Assembly (NCBI GenBank): GCA_964370115.1
Contig: CAYJIA010000007.1
Coordinates: forward strand, 7,869-71,868
Reading direction: 5' to 3'
Source: SIG603 sp964370115
Lineage (GTDB): Bacteria; Bacillota; Clostridia; Oscillospirales; Acutalibacteraceae
DNA: 64,000 nt
Made by a program: the position numbers and the translations under genes. Positions 17,009 through 25,413 of this stretch are shown here, one piece after another. The notes beneath the pieces were generated by a model. That model worked only from the letters and a program-made list of their open reading frames with translations. It was not told where the DNA came from and did not search any database. Within the stretch, counting starts at the first letter, position 1, and the number at the start of each line of letters is the position of its first letter.

Positions 17009-19924
17009 TTAGTACCCAGTGCTGAACTGTTGAGTTAGATAACCTAAATCAGTATTATAATTTGAAAGAGCGGTCTCCATTGCAGTGAATTGTGCCCAGT
17101 ATCTTGCACTTTCTTGCTCATATCTGTATTTTAGGTTTTCTATAGTAGACTCTAAATCGTTTAATCTGTAGCTAAGTTCGTTGCTTTCTTCGGTAGCTTT
17201 TCCGTCCACACCTGCAAGTGAGACAAGAGTACCAGGAGTTGCAGAACTTGTGTTTGCGACACTATTGACGATGCTTTCAAATTGAGAGGCAAGTCCATCT
17301 TGTGCAGATGTGAATAATGTCATAACGCTTGTTGGATCACTTGATATAGCCTGTCTTAGCGCATCTTCGTCTATTACGAGTTGACCTGATGCTTCTGGAT
17401 CGTCAAAGAATGAAGATGTTTCAATTCCTATTTGATACAAGGCGAGGCTAGAGTCGTCTGGCTTTGTATATAAACTAGTTCTTAAATCAGATAAAAATCC
17501 GTTAATTGTGGTGTCGTTTCTTAAAAGTCCTACTTTCGTTTTCTCTTCCCAAAGCTCGATTTGGCTATCTGACATTTCTGCTCTTTGCGCCTCGGTTAGA
17601 GGTGGATAGTCTTTATATTCTGCATCTTCGCCGACATAATCGCTTAGTTTTTTTACCATTGCATTATAATCGTCTACAAAGCTTTTAAAGGCATCAACAA
17701 TTGCGTCGTCATCTCTTGCAGTAGAAATTACAGTTTCTATATAATTTCCAGCGTCGTCTTTTTCGCTCACTGCTGTAAGTTGCATGTTGACTCCTTCTAT
17801 TTCAAAAGAGTTAGAGCTTCTTGTGGTATCAACACCGTTGATAGTGACTTTGGCATCTTGACCCGCTGTAACTGCGCCTGCGGCCATAGTGCCTGTACCG
17901 CCAATTTGTATATCGGAACCACCAAACAAAGCATCCATAGGTGGGGCAGGGTGGAACATAACTTCACCGTTTGCACTAAGTACAAGTCTTCCGCCTGAGA
18001 AAGAGGCAATAAATCCGTCATAACTTGTAATGCTTGGTGGATTATCTGTAGAACCTGTAAGGTCGCCTAAAGTTGTAATAGAGGAGCCTGTGCTACTTGA
18101 AAACTTAGAAATTTCATCTTTTAGATAGTAAACATCGCTAATAAGTGTATCTGCAGTTGCGATATTTGAATTTTCTGTCAAATTAAAGCCCATTGCAAGT
18201 GCTAAATCAGATTTTGCTGCTTCTGCAACATCTGCACCGTTTGTTGTGTCTACTGTTGTTTTAGTAAACTCTACTAAATAGCCTTCTGCAACATTTAAGT
18301 TACCTGTAGTGCTATCATAAGTGATATTGTCATCAAATTCAGTTGAAAGCCAATTGTTGAACGCGAGCTCAACCTCTGATGCAGTATATGTTGTGTCGCC
18401 TTCTTTAGCTGCAAGTGTGAAAGTTTTGTTCTCGCCGTTTACAGTCATTGCAAATGTAGCAGTTGTGGTCTCGTAGCTGTCACTAAGTCCGCCATTTTGT
18501 GATTTTACAGTAGCTGTGGTGAGGTAATCACTTGCGACAGAAGAAGGGGGAGATATGACGCTTTCACCAAACAATGTAGATAGAATATTACCCTCTGTTT
18601 GAGTCATGTCTATTCCAAAACTTGAGCCAGTATTTGTTGCGGTGATGCTCATAGTATCAGAAAGTGTAGAGTAGTTAAGAGTAACGCCAGCTGAGCTTTT
18701 GTTAATCTCGTTAATCATTGAAGCGACAGATGTATCGCCGTCAAAATCAAAATCTACACCATTGATAGTAAATGCAAATCTATCGCCAGAGGCTACTTCG
18801 CTAAGAGTTTGGCTAGTGTTAAACGAGGTTGAGCTACCCGGTTTTATTCCTAAAATTTCGGCACTAGATCCTGTGATTTTCAGTTCATGGCCTGCCTCGC
18901 TAGAAGTCATAGAGAATTTTAATGCATTGTTGCTATCAAGCTCAACCGCAATAGCATTACCAAAAGCTTTTGTAATCTCTTTTTGAAGTGCAGAAACTAC
19001 ATTGGCTGATGTAATCTCGCCTGAGCTTGCATCGAGGGCTATGTCACTTAAATCAATAGTTTTAGTGACACCGTCATACGTCAAATCAAAGGAGACACCT
19101 GCATTTAAGTCCGCTTTAGTGCCTTGCAAAGATTTACCCGTAACCGCACCAGCTGTGTTTGTAATGTCGGAACTTGTCGCAGAGGCAAAACCTGTTAGGG
19201 CTAAGCCTTGTGCAGTTGAATTTGATGTATCAACGCTTACAGTAGTACTTCCTGTTGAATTTATTCTCAGTTTACCGTCGTGCATTTCGGCAGTTGCAGT
19301 TGTAACACCGGCTGCTTTAAATGCATTATTAAATGCAGAGACAAGATCGTCTTCGCTTTGCACATGGTTTAGGTTTACGTCTATTGTTTGTGAACCGACT
19401 TTAAGCGAGACTGTTTCCTCAAAGTTTTTTGAAAGATTTTCGTTTGTGAATATCTCGGTTCCGTCTGCTAAAGTAGAGTTTCCAACTATAGTTTGGTCAC
19501 CACTTAATTTTTCGGAAGATTTTAGACTTGCAGCACTTGCAAGTTGAGTAACAATAACGCTTAAATCTCCTGCTAGAGAATCTGTTGAAGTGCTTGAGAC
19601 ATTTACGCCACTGCCACTGACAACAGATGAAATCATAGTGTTAAAGAAATCTGTTGTTGCAAAGTTTGTGTCTAAAGTTGAACCATAAGATGTATCAAAA
19701 TATTTGTTGTAAAATCCGTTGATTTCATCAATAACCTCACGGTATAAATCTTGTTTCCATTCTGTTTGGGTTTTCTCTGCCTCAGCTCTGTCAATTTTAG
19801 TTTGTGTGCCAGATAGCATTTGTTCGACTAAAGCCTCGGTGTCCATTCCAGACATAAGTCCCGAAATACCTGAGTTAGTCCCTGTGCTGACGCTGTAGTA
19901 TGATGAGGAGTTAATACTGCTCAT
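17009..19924 (-). CDS. fliD: Flagellar hook-associated protein 2 (filament cap) FliD
   Basis: FliD forms the cap that folds flagellin into the growing filament and can act as an adhesin. The N-terminus (GISGLMSGMDTEALVEQMLSGTQTKIDRAEAEKTQTEWKQDLYREV) and C-terminus (DLESTIENLKYRYEQESARYWAQFTAMETALSNYNTDLGYL) are canonical coiled coils. At 971 residues it is much longer than the usual 450-700. The extra length lies in the surface-exposed middle, which is rich in Ser/Thr/Asp/Gly and contains repeated units of the ING(V)DFDF...LNYS type. The protein has no Cys until its C-terminal part, if any, and is probably highly variable between strains. Confidence 0.93.
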   Translation of the reverse strand: MSSINSSSYYSVSTGTNSGISGLMSGMDTEALVEQMLSGTQTKIDRAEAEKTQTEWKQDLYREVIDEINGFYNKYFDTSYGSTLDTNFATTDFFNTMISSVVSGSGVNVSSTSTDSLAGDLSVIVTQLASAASLKSSEKLSGDQTIVGNSTLADGTEIFTNENLSKNFEETVSLKVGSQTIDVNLNHVQSEDDLVSAFNNAFKAAGVTTATAEMHDGKLRINSTGSTTVSVDTSNSTAQGLALTGFASATSSDITNTAGAVTGKSLQGTKADLNAGVSFDLTYDGVTKTIDLSDIALDASSGEITSANVVSALQKEITKAFGNAIAVELDSNNALKFSMTSSEAGHELKITGSSAEILGIKPGSSTSFNTSQTLSEVASGDRFAFTINGVDFDFDGDTSVASMINEINKSSAGVTLNYSTLSDTMSITATNTGSSFGIDMTQTEGNILSTLFGESVISPPSSVASDYLTTATVKSQNGGLSDSYETTTATFAMTVNGENKTFTLAAKEGDTTYTASEVELAFNNWLSTEFDDNITYDSTTGNLNVAEGYLVEFTKTTVDTTNGADVAEAAKSDLALAMGFNLTENSNIATADTLISDVYYLKDEISKFSSSTGSSITTLGDLTGSTDNPPSITSYDGFIASFSGGRLVLSANGEVMFHPAPPMDALFGGSDIQIGGTGTMAAGAVTAGQDAKVTINGVDTTRSSNSFEIEGVNMQLTAVSEKDDAGNYIETVISTARDDDAIVDAFKSFVDDYNAMVKKLSDYVGEDAEYKDYPPLTEAQRAEMSDSQIELWEEKTKVGLLRNDTTINGFLSDLRTSLYTKPDDSSLALYQIGIETSSFFDDPEASGQLVIDEDALRQAISSDPTSVMTLFTSAQDGLASQFESIVNSVANTSSATPGTLVSLAGVDGKATEESNELSYRLNDLESTIENLKYRYEQESARYWAQFTAMETALSNYNTDLGYLTQQFSTGY

Positions 19925-19941
19925 TTTTTATTCCTCCATTT

Positions 19942-20412
19942 CTAAATTAGCTTGCCAGGCTTAACTTTTTTTATCGCCTTAAGCTTGGTAGTATTGTAAT
20001 ACCTGTTTGCGGCGGCTGTACCGCTTCTATTTAGTTTTTCAATTTCCTGTAAAATAGATTTTTTTTCAGAGTCAAAATGCTCTAAAACTAAATTTTCATT
20101 TTTTATAAGTCTATTTGCGATTGCTTTTATTTTAAGAGAGAGATCGAATATCTCTTCAAGGTTTTCTTCGACATCTGCTCTATTACACGCATTGTTAAGG
20201 GCGTCTCTGAGTTTTCTGTCGTCTGCTGCTTCGCTGCTGATTTTTTTATCGAGTCCCCGCATAGTCTCAAATAAGTCAGCTCTTTTTTTCATGCTTGAAA
20301 TTATTTCATCGGCACCTTGTAATGCAAGGCTTCCTGTGATTTCTTCAAGCTGCAAAAAAGTTTCTCGTTTTTCGGCTAACATGTCTAAAACATGTATGTA
20401 AGTTTTTTTCAT
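19942..20412 (-). CDS. FliT/FlgN-like coiled-coil flagellar protein
   Basis: A 156-residue, almost fully helical and charged protein (KRETFLQLEEITGSLALQG...DEIISSMKKRADLFETMRGLDKKI...), ending in a basic tail (LKAIKKVKPGKLI). It is placed immediately upstream of fliD in the operon, and its size and coiled-coil character match export chaperones such as FliT or FlgN, which hold cap or junction proteins. I do not see a specific signature, so the assignment rests on position and structure. Confidence 0.5.
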   Translation of the reverse strand: MKKTYIHVLDMLAEKRETFLQLEEITGSLALQGADEIISSMKKRADLFETMRGLDKKISSEAADDRKLRDALNNACNRADVEENLEEIFDLSLKIKAIANRLIKNENLVLEHFDSEKKSILQEIEKLNRSGTAAANRYYNTTKLKAIKKVKPGKLI

Positions 20413-20414
20413 AG

Positions 20415-21011
20415 CTACGAGACGCCATAAGCCTTAGCGGCACTGCGAGGGAAGTAAAGCGGTTCCCCAACATATTTAATATCGACATTAGGACTTTGTA
20501 CAACATTCAGGCTGACATCTCCTCTTGTGTAAGTAAAGTCGACATCTTTGATATCCCAATCGTAAGTCATCTCGGTTGGAGTGTACTCACGGTTTAGCTC
20601 GCTATCTTGCCAAGAAATGCTGACACTTCCGCTAGTTGGTATAAAAATTGTCATTGACCTTGGCATATCTATCATCTTTTGTGTGACAAGTGAACCTATT
20701 GTAGATCCATCTGTCACATCGCCAACACCTTTTCCAATGCGTATCGTGTCGCTTATATATTCGCTGAGATTTGCCTGTGCGTTGTTTGATGCCTCTTTAT
20801 AAGTGTCGGTAAAATTTAGATGCCCCAAAGATTTTCTTGCTTGATAGCTGTCGACGCGAAGCCTTGCAGGTTCTGCGTTTAGTTGAAACGAACCTTGCAC
20901 CGTCTTTACGTTGGCGCGGGGTAGGGGGTGGTTGTCGTACTCAAGTTTTGCATGATTTACTTGAAGTTCATACTGCCCTGAATTTGTGGTAATGTTAAGT
21001 AATGGTCCCAT
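20415..21011 (-). CDS. DUF6470 family flagellar-operon protein
   Basis: About 198 residues. The conserved pattern is PLLNITTNSGQYELQVNHAKLEYDNHPLP, an NLNAEPARLRVDSYQARKSLG-like block (seen as QLNAEPARLRVDSYQARKSLG), and a C-terminal beta-rich VSLNVVQSPNVDIKYVGEPLYFPRS. Such proteins are found between flgL and fliW in Firmicute flagellar operons. The function is unknown. Here it follows flgL, but fliW and csrA, the usual next genes, are missing. The ATG at 21011 is preferred because the first GTG lies inside the GAGGTG ribosome site. Confidence 0.75.
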   Translation of the reverse strand: MGPLLNITTNSGQYELQVNHAKLEYDNHPLPRANVKTVQGSFQLNAEPARLRVDSYQARKSLGHLNFTDTYKEASNNAQANLSEYISDTIRIGKGVGDVTDGSTIGSLVTQKMIDMPRSMTIFIPTSGSVSISWQDSELNREYTPTEMTYDWDIKDVDFTYTRGDVSLNVVQSPNVDIKYVGEPLYFPRSAAKAYGVS

Positions 21012-21048
21012 AAATAAGTTCACCTCTAATCATTATAAAAATATTTAA

Positions 21049-22089
21049 TTATCTTAAGTAGTCCATTAGGCTGTTTGGTAAAATTCTTGAACCCATTTGC
21101 TGTACAGCTTGCAAAACAAATTCTTGTTGAGCTAAGGTTTCGACTGCCTCGGCATCGTTTATGCCCATGAGATCGTTAATTCTAATTTTATATGTGTCTA
21201 AATTAGTTTCTAGCTTGCCCTCAATTCCCTCTAAGAAGTTAACTCTGGCACCCATGTCAGAAAGATGAGCCCTAAAAGTATTTGCAAGATCTGTTATGTG
21301 GTCATTAAGCGCGCCTATTTCGTCAATATCGCCAGACTCTAAAGCGCCTTGGAACTCGTTTAAAGCATTGAATATGTTGTTAGCGTATCCTGTGTCAGCA
21401 TCTGTTCCGTATCCAAAGATATCGATACCAGAATGTGAGACTAAAAAGGCAGTGTCCGGATCTACATTGCTTCCAGTCATTTTAATGCCTAAACCTATAT
21501 CTAGATAAACATCGCCGTCCATTGGTATGTCTACCTCTTCAAACACACCTGGGGTAGTCTCAACTGAGTGGAAAAATGTGCCATCTGCACGTTTTTGTAT
21601 GTCATTTATCGGCACACCATTATAAATAAGATTACCGTCATCTCCTAAATCAAACGGTGGATCATCACTTGAGTTTGTTGCGCCGAAGACGAATTTCTCT
21701 CCGAAAGTACTGTTTGCATAGGCTAAAAGCTCTTTTGTAATAGCTTCGACTTCTTTAAGTATAGCGTCCCAGCCAGCAGTTCCTTGTGTTTCGGTTCCTG
21801 CCTTTACACCGAGCGCGTGTACACGGGTTAAAAGTTCGCTTGTTTGGCTCATTGCATCTTCTGCAATTGTAAGCTCGTCTGATATAGAGCCGATATTTCC
21901 AAGCTGGGTTTCGGTATTATACATATCCATTCTGATATTCATTACTTTAGAACCCGCCGATACGTCGTCTGATAACTCTGTGAATCGGTTACCTGTAGAA
22001 ATTTGCTCCATAGTAGTGGCAAAGTCTGATTTTGCACCAGTCAAATATTTAAGATAGTTTCTGGTCATAGATGAGTCTGCAACTCTCAT
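21049..22089 (-). CDS. flgL: Flagellar hook-filament junction protein FlgL
   Basis: HAP3 links hook to filament. The 346-residue protein has the flagellin-like N-terminus (MRVADSSMTRNYLKYLTGAKSDFATTMEQISTGNRFTELSDDVSAGSKVM) and a C-terminal helix with INDLMGINDAEAVETLAQQEFVLQAVQQMGSRILPNSLMDYL. The middle has the FGATNSSDDPPF segment characteristic of FlgL, which separates it from flagellin. It is directly downstream of flgK, as expected. Confidence 0.93.
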   Translation of the reverse strand: MRVADSSMTRNYLKYLTGAKSDFATTMEQISTGNRFTELSDDVSAGSKVMNIRMDMYNTETQLGNIGSISDELTIAEDAMSQTSELLTRVHALGVKAGTETQGTAGWDAILKEVEAITKELLAYANSTFGEKFVFGATNSSDDPPFDLGDDGNLIYNGVPINDIQKRADGTFFHSVETTPGVFEEVDIPMDGDVYLDIGLGIKMTGSNVDPDTAFLVSHSGIDIFGYGTDADTGYANNIFNALNEFQGALESGDIDEIGALNDHITDLANTFRAHLSDMGARVNFLEGIEGKLETNLDTYKIRINDLMGINDAEAVETLAQQEFVLQAVQQMGSRILPNSLMDYLR

Positions 22090-22119
22090 AATATTTCTCC
22101 TTTCAAGTGGGTTTTATAA

Positions 22120-23676
22120 TTATAATCCTACACGACCCATGTTGTTTATTATCGTGTCTAAAAGTTCGTCCATAACTGTCATTATTCTGGCAGCCGCCTC
22201 GTAAGATTTTTGGAATTTTAGCATGTCCGCGGTTTCTTCATCACTGCTAACGTTTGATACAGACTCACGTTGGTTTAGGAAATCGTCTGCGATAGTTGCA
22301 TATGACTCTTGTCGGCCGTTGTGGAAAGCCACATCAGAGGCAAGGTTTGTGAGGAAGTTTACTTCAAAGTCTACAAGGCTACCTGTGAAAGTTTCACCGT
22401 AGGTATTGAAGTTATAATCTGCTGATGTAAGTTTGTAGGCAATTTCTTGTGCATAGTCTTCAACGTGTTCTGACTCGCTATACATAAAGTAAGTTGACCC
22501 TGCGTCGCGCCACTCTTTACTCAAAGTTATGTTTTCGGCACTCACACCATAAAGGCTTATGTCGCCGTCATCGTCTTTTGCACCTAGAAGTTGTTTGTAA
22601 ACTATGTTGCCTGTAATTGGGTCAGTCATAGGTTTGCCGTCTGTACCTAAAACGGGAAGTGAGTTATTTGCTATGTCTGCAAGTGCATTTGCAAATGTGT
22701 CGATTTGGTTTCTATAATATACAACGCCCTCGTAAGGCTCACCGTTTGGTATTGCTAGATTGTTACCGCTGCCGTTTACGAAGTGGAGAGCGGCTAAAAT
22801 TGTACCGCCGCTTGCGTTGAAGTTAGCTCCATCTGATTGCCAATTAAGGCTTGCAGTGTTGTAATCTTCATTAAGCTGTATTATCAGATTGTCACTTTTA
22901 TCGCCTGTTACCATTGCATGGCCACCCATGGTCACATCTACAGTGCCGTCTGAGTTGTCTGTGACAACTATATCGCCATAGCTTGCAAGCTCGTCTAAAA
23001 GTAAATTTCTTTCGTCTAAAAGCTCGTTGGGGCCATAATGCTCGTTTGGATCGTTGATGAGTATTGTCGGGTCAGAGCTTATTACGTCGTTTAAATGTGC
23101 GATTTGTTGTGTGATATCGTTAACTCTATCTATATCTATTACTAAATCTTCAGAATATTGAGTAGCAACAGCAGTTAAATTAGAGTCTAGTTGATGTAAA
23201 ACTTGGATTATATTTTCAAAAGAGGACATTACAAGGTTTGCATGGCTTTCGCTTGTAGGCTCTTGCATGAACCCGTTTAGGCTGTCGAACATGGTGCTCA
23301 TAGCGCCGTATAGACCAGATTCGTCGGTAATATTTGAACCATCGCCCAAGGCGTCTTGAATTGCTGATAATATTTCGCCTGTTTTGCCGTGATAGGCGGC
23401 GTTAGAATATTCTTCTCTAAATCTCTTGTCTAAAAAGCTGTCTCTAATTTGTGCTACGCCCAAGGCGTCGACACCTTGACCTAAAACACCAACGGTGCTT
23501 GAAGCTACCCTAAGATTAGAAACAGAAGGATAAACTGATGCGGTTTCTACACGTTGTCTAGTGTAACCGACGGTATCGGAGTTTGCAAGGTTATGTCCAA
23601 CTATATCAAGTGATTTCTGACTTGAAAATATTGAGCTTTTTGCGGCTTCAAAGCCCATGAAAGTAGATCTAATCAT
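22120..23676 (-). CDS. flgK: Flagellar hook-associated protein 1 FlgK
   Basis: HAP1 at the hook-filament junction. The 518-residue protein has the rod/hook-type start (MGFEAAKSSIFSSQKSLDIVGHNLANSDTVGYTRQRVE), the FlgK segment VDALGVAQIRDSFLDKRFREE and SLNGFMQEPTSESHANLVMSSFE, and a C-terminal SNVSSDEETADMLKFQKSYEAAARIMTVMDELLDTIINNMGRVG. Length is normal. It is the third gene of the flgM operon. Confidence 0.95.
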   Translation of the reverse strand: MIRSTFMGFEAAKSSIFSSQKSLDIVGHNLANSDTVGYTRQRVETASVYPSVSNLRVASSTVGVLGQGVDALGVAQIRDSFLDKRFREEYSNAAYHGKTGEILSAIQDALGDGSNITDESGLYGAMSTMFDSLNGFMQEPTSESHANLVMSSFENIIQVLHQLDSNLTAVATQYSEDLVIDIDRVNDITQQIAHLNDVISSDPTILINDPNEHYGPNELLDERNLLLDELASYGDIVVTDNSDGTVDVTMGGHAMVTGDKSDNLIIQLNEDYNTASLNWQSDGANFNASGGTILAALHFVNGSGNNLAIPNGEPYEGVVYYRNQIDTFANALADIANNSLPVLGTDGKPMTDPITGNIVYKQLLGAKDDDGDISLYGVSAENITLSKEWRDAGSTYFMYSESEHVEDYAQEIAYKLTSADYNFNTYGETFTGSLVDFEVNFLTNLASDVAFHNGRQESYATIADDFLNQRESVSNVSSDEETADMLKFQKSYEAAARIMTVMDELLDTIINNMGRVGL

Positions 23677-23687
23677 AATATTTCTCC

Positions 23688-24152
23688 TTATGCTTTTCCC
23701 GTAAACGAATTTTTGTTGTAAATGCCGGAAGGTTTTTTTCCGCCTGCACTGTATACACCGCTACCAGTGTTTTGTGTGTAGCCTAAAAACTTCAATTCCA
23801 TATTTACAAGATCCATAGATACTTTATTGAGTTCTTTAATTAAACCTGCACTGCTTAAAAGTTCCTTGAAAACAGGGCTAAACTTTATTTTGTCTTCATT
23901 TGTTAGCTTTTCGGTGATTTGATTTAAAGTCAAGCCTGCAAAACCACAAGCGTTTTGCGCAGATATTCTTTTTTCTTCAAGATTTTTAAGTTGCATCGAA
24001 AGCGCTTGCCCCGATTGTACAATGTGTTCAATCTTTTCAGAGTCATGCGCTAGAAGCGCTTGTCGCTTTTCTTGCTCACTTACTACCATTTTCCCAAGTA
24101 GCTTGCAAACATCTATGTTTGTTTGTAAAAAAACACTTAAATTTTCGTTCAT
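23688..24152 (-). CDS. flgN: FlgN-like flagellar export chaperone
   Basis: About 154 residues, helical in the first two thirds (NENLSVFLQTNIDVCKLLGKMVVSEQEKRQALLAHDSEKIEHIVQSGQ), with a flexible C-terminus rich in Gly and Ser. FlgN holds FlgK and FlgL before export. It sits between flgM and flgK, the usual place. The ATG at 24152 is chosen because AGGTGG lies just upstream. The longer reading frame to 24224 would overlap the flgM coding end and has no ribosome site. Confidence 0.82.
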   Translation of the reverse strand: MNENLSVFLQTNIDVCKLLGKMVVSEQEKRQALLAHDSEKIEHIVQSGQALSMQLKNLEEKRISAQNACGFAGLTLNQITEKLTNEDKIKFSPVFKELLSSAGLIKELNKVSMDLVNMELKFLGYTQNTGSGVYSAGGKKPSGIYNKNSFTGKA

Positions 24153-24163
24153 TTTTCCACCTA

Positions 24164-24487
24164 TTAAATCATTAAATTTCTGTATATTATCGAAGAAGCT
24201 ATGTCTTCTGAGGATACAGGGCACTCGTCGCCTTTGTATGCAAGTTTAAGCGCATTTAGGCGCTCGCTTGAAATGTCGATATTATTTTTTGCGGCAGTAG
24301 CGTGCATTTTAACTTCTTTTGCATACGTGGTTTGAACGCTTGCGTTAGAACTGACGCTTATGGTGTCGGCTGTTAAACCCTCTTTTTTTTCTGTTGGCAC
24401 AGTACTTGGCTTTTGCACTTGGTTTGCGGTCATTTGTTTTGTGTTAGAATTGACTTTGTACCTGTCAAAAATCCCCTTAATCTCCAT
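24164..24487 (-). CDS. flgM: Anti-sigma-28 factor FlgM
   Basis: FlgM holds the flagellar sigma factor inactive until it is exported through the completed hook-basal body. The 107-residue protein has a disordered N-terminal half and the C-terminal sigma-binding region (DTISVSSNAS and DISSERLNALKLAYKGDECPVSSEDIASSIIYRNLM). The start has GAGGTG upstream. As first gene of the late operon, it is co-expressed with the proteins exported after hook completion. Its target sigma factor is encoded at 45162. Confidence 0.9.
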   Translation of the reverse strand: MEIKGIFDRYKVNSNTKQMTANQVQKPSTVPTEKKEGLTADTISVSSNASVQTTYAKEVKMHATAAKNNIDISSERLNALKLAYKGDECPVSSEDIASSIIYRNLMI

Positions 24488-24691
24488 GAATTTCGCACCT
24501 CACTTTGTATAGTAAATATTAAATTAAAACATGAAATTACACATATATAAATATCTCTGTTATATTTATGCTCTAAAGTTTGAAAAACTAAAGGGCAAAA
24601 TTGACTTTTTTATATATTTTTTCAAATAGTCATTATTGATGTGTAAATATCCTAATATGGAATTTTAAAAACGAAAATACAGAATCATGCT

Positions 24692-24724
24692 AAAGTTATG
24701 TTAAGTTTATGTGAAGCTTATGTT
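24692..24724. repeat. Three helically phased 11-bp direct repeats
   Basis: AAAGTTATGTT, AAGTTTATGTG and AAGCTTATGTT follow each other without gap, 11 bp apart, which is one helical turn. They lie just upstream of a plus-strand promoter and look like an array of regulator half-sites. Confidence 0.65.
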
Positions 24725-24733
24725 TTGTGAGTT

Positions 24734-24763
24734 TTGTCAAAAATGCTAAATGAGAATTATAAT
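24734..24763 (+). promoter_or_regulatory. Candidate SigA promoter of the fliE-cheD operon
   Basis: TTGTCA (24734-24739), 18-bp spacer, TATAAT (24758-24763). It would give a leader of about 270 nt before fliE, with the inverted repeat at 24791-24818 inside it. Confidence 0.5.
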
Positions 24764-24790
24764 TGTGTAAAATTAAAGATTAATGTGTGT

Positions 24791-24818
24791 GTACATTGTA
24801 GTATTATATACAATGTAC
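24791..24818. promoter_or_regulatory. Perfect 10-bp inverted repeat (operator candidate)
   Basis: GTACATTGTA (24791-24800) and TACAATGTAC (24809-24818), 8 bp apart. Each arm contains a TACA-n-TGTA mini-palindrome. There is no T-run, so it is not a terminator. Its position about 20 bp after the likely transcription start suits a repressor site. Confidence 0.6.
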
Positions 24819-25041
24819 CTAAATAGATTTTATGACAAGACATAAAGTTTGCATAAAAAAATCGGTTTTTTTTTGAGATTTTGTTGTTTTTTGACTTTAC
24901 TTTTTTTGTGAATTAGAGTAAAATAAGCCTATAAGAAGTGAACTTATTTATATAATACAATTAAGCGTGAAAATTTTAGTGAGATTACATTAAATTTTTA
25001 AAAATAATATTGACAAGTAAAACACAGGAGGAGTTACAATC

Positions 25042-25356
25042 ATGAGCAGTTTTATTAATCCAAGTTTTATTACACCGTTGGAGTTTGAGAGTAAACTTAA
25101 TACACAAGCAGTTGCGCCGTCCACTACAGGAAGCCAGCTACCTTTTCAAAATGTGCTATCAGATTTAATAGGTGAAACACAATCGGCAATGGAAGTTTCA
25201 CAGGCAGATAGTTATAATCTAGCAATTGGAGAAGTCGATAATTTAGCGCAGGTTCAAATCAATTCGTTAAAGGCGAGCACAATGCTTCAAACGACGGTTC
25301 AAATAACAACCAGAGCGGTAAATGCATATAAAGAAATTATGAGTATGCAACTTTAG
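25042..25356 (+). CDS. fliE: Flagellar hook-basal body complex protein FliE
   Basis: A 104-residue adaptor between the MS ring and the rod. The C-terminal region (LPFQNVLSDLIGETQSAMEVSQADSYNLAIGEVDNLAQVQINSLKASTMLQTTVQITTRAVNAYKEIMSMQ) is typical. A GGAGGAG site precedes the ATG. It heads the roughly 23-kb plus-strand operon. Its normal upstream neighbours flgB and flgC are on the other strand 9 kb away. Confidence 0.93.
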   Translation: MSSFINPSFITPLEFESKLNTQAVAPSTTGSQLPFQNVLSDLIGETQSAMEVSQADSYNLAIGEVDNLAQVQINSLKASTMLQTTVQITTRAVNAYKEIMSMQL

Positions 25357-25413
25357 GTTTTTATTGGTTTTAAACTTTGGGGTCATAGATAGTTATTAAT
25401 TGGGAGATTTATT

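Larger units (their letters stand above)
24488..25041. promoter_or_regulatory. Divergent regulatory region between flgM and fliE operons
   Basis: A 554-bp gene-free, very AT-rich region. Seen on it: three tandem 11-bp direct repeats (24692-24724), a SigA-type promoter towards fliE (24734-24763), a perfect 10-bp inverted repeat (24791-24818), and two weaker -10-like boxes closer to fliE (TAAAAT 24919-24924 with TTTACT 17 bp before, and TATAAT 24951-24956). No sigma-28 promoter with a good GCCGATAA box was found for flgM. Confidence 0.7.

Noticed and set aside
18699..19547. Long plus-strand frames opposite fliD
   Set aside because: They are antisense to a clear fliD coding sequence with normal ends and have no ribosome sites.
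24847..24870. Possible sigma-28 promoter: TAAAGTTT followed by an ATCGGTTT-like box
   Set aside because: The -35 half is good but the -10 matches GCCGATAA in only three of eight positions and faces fliE, an early operon.
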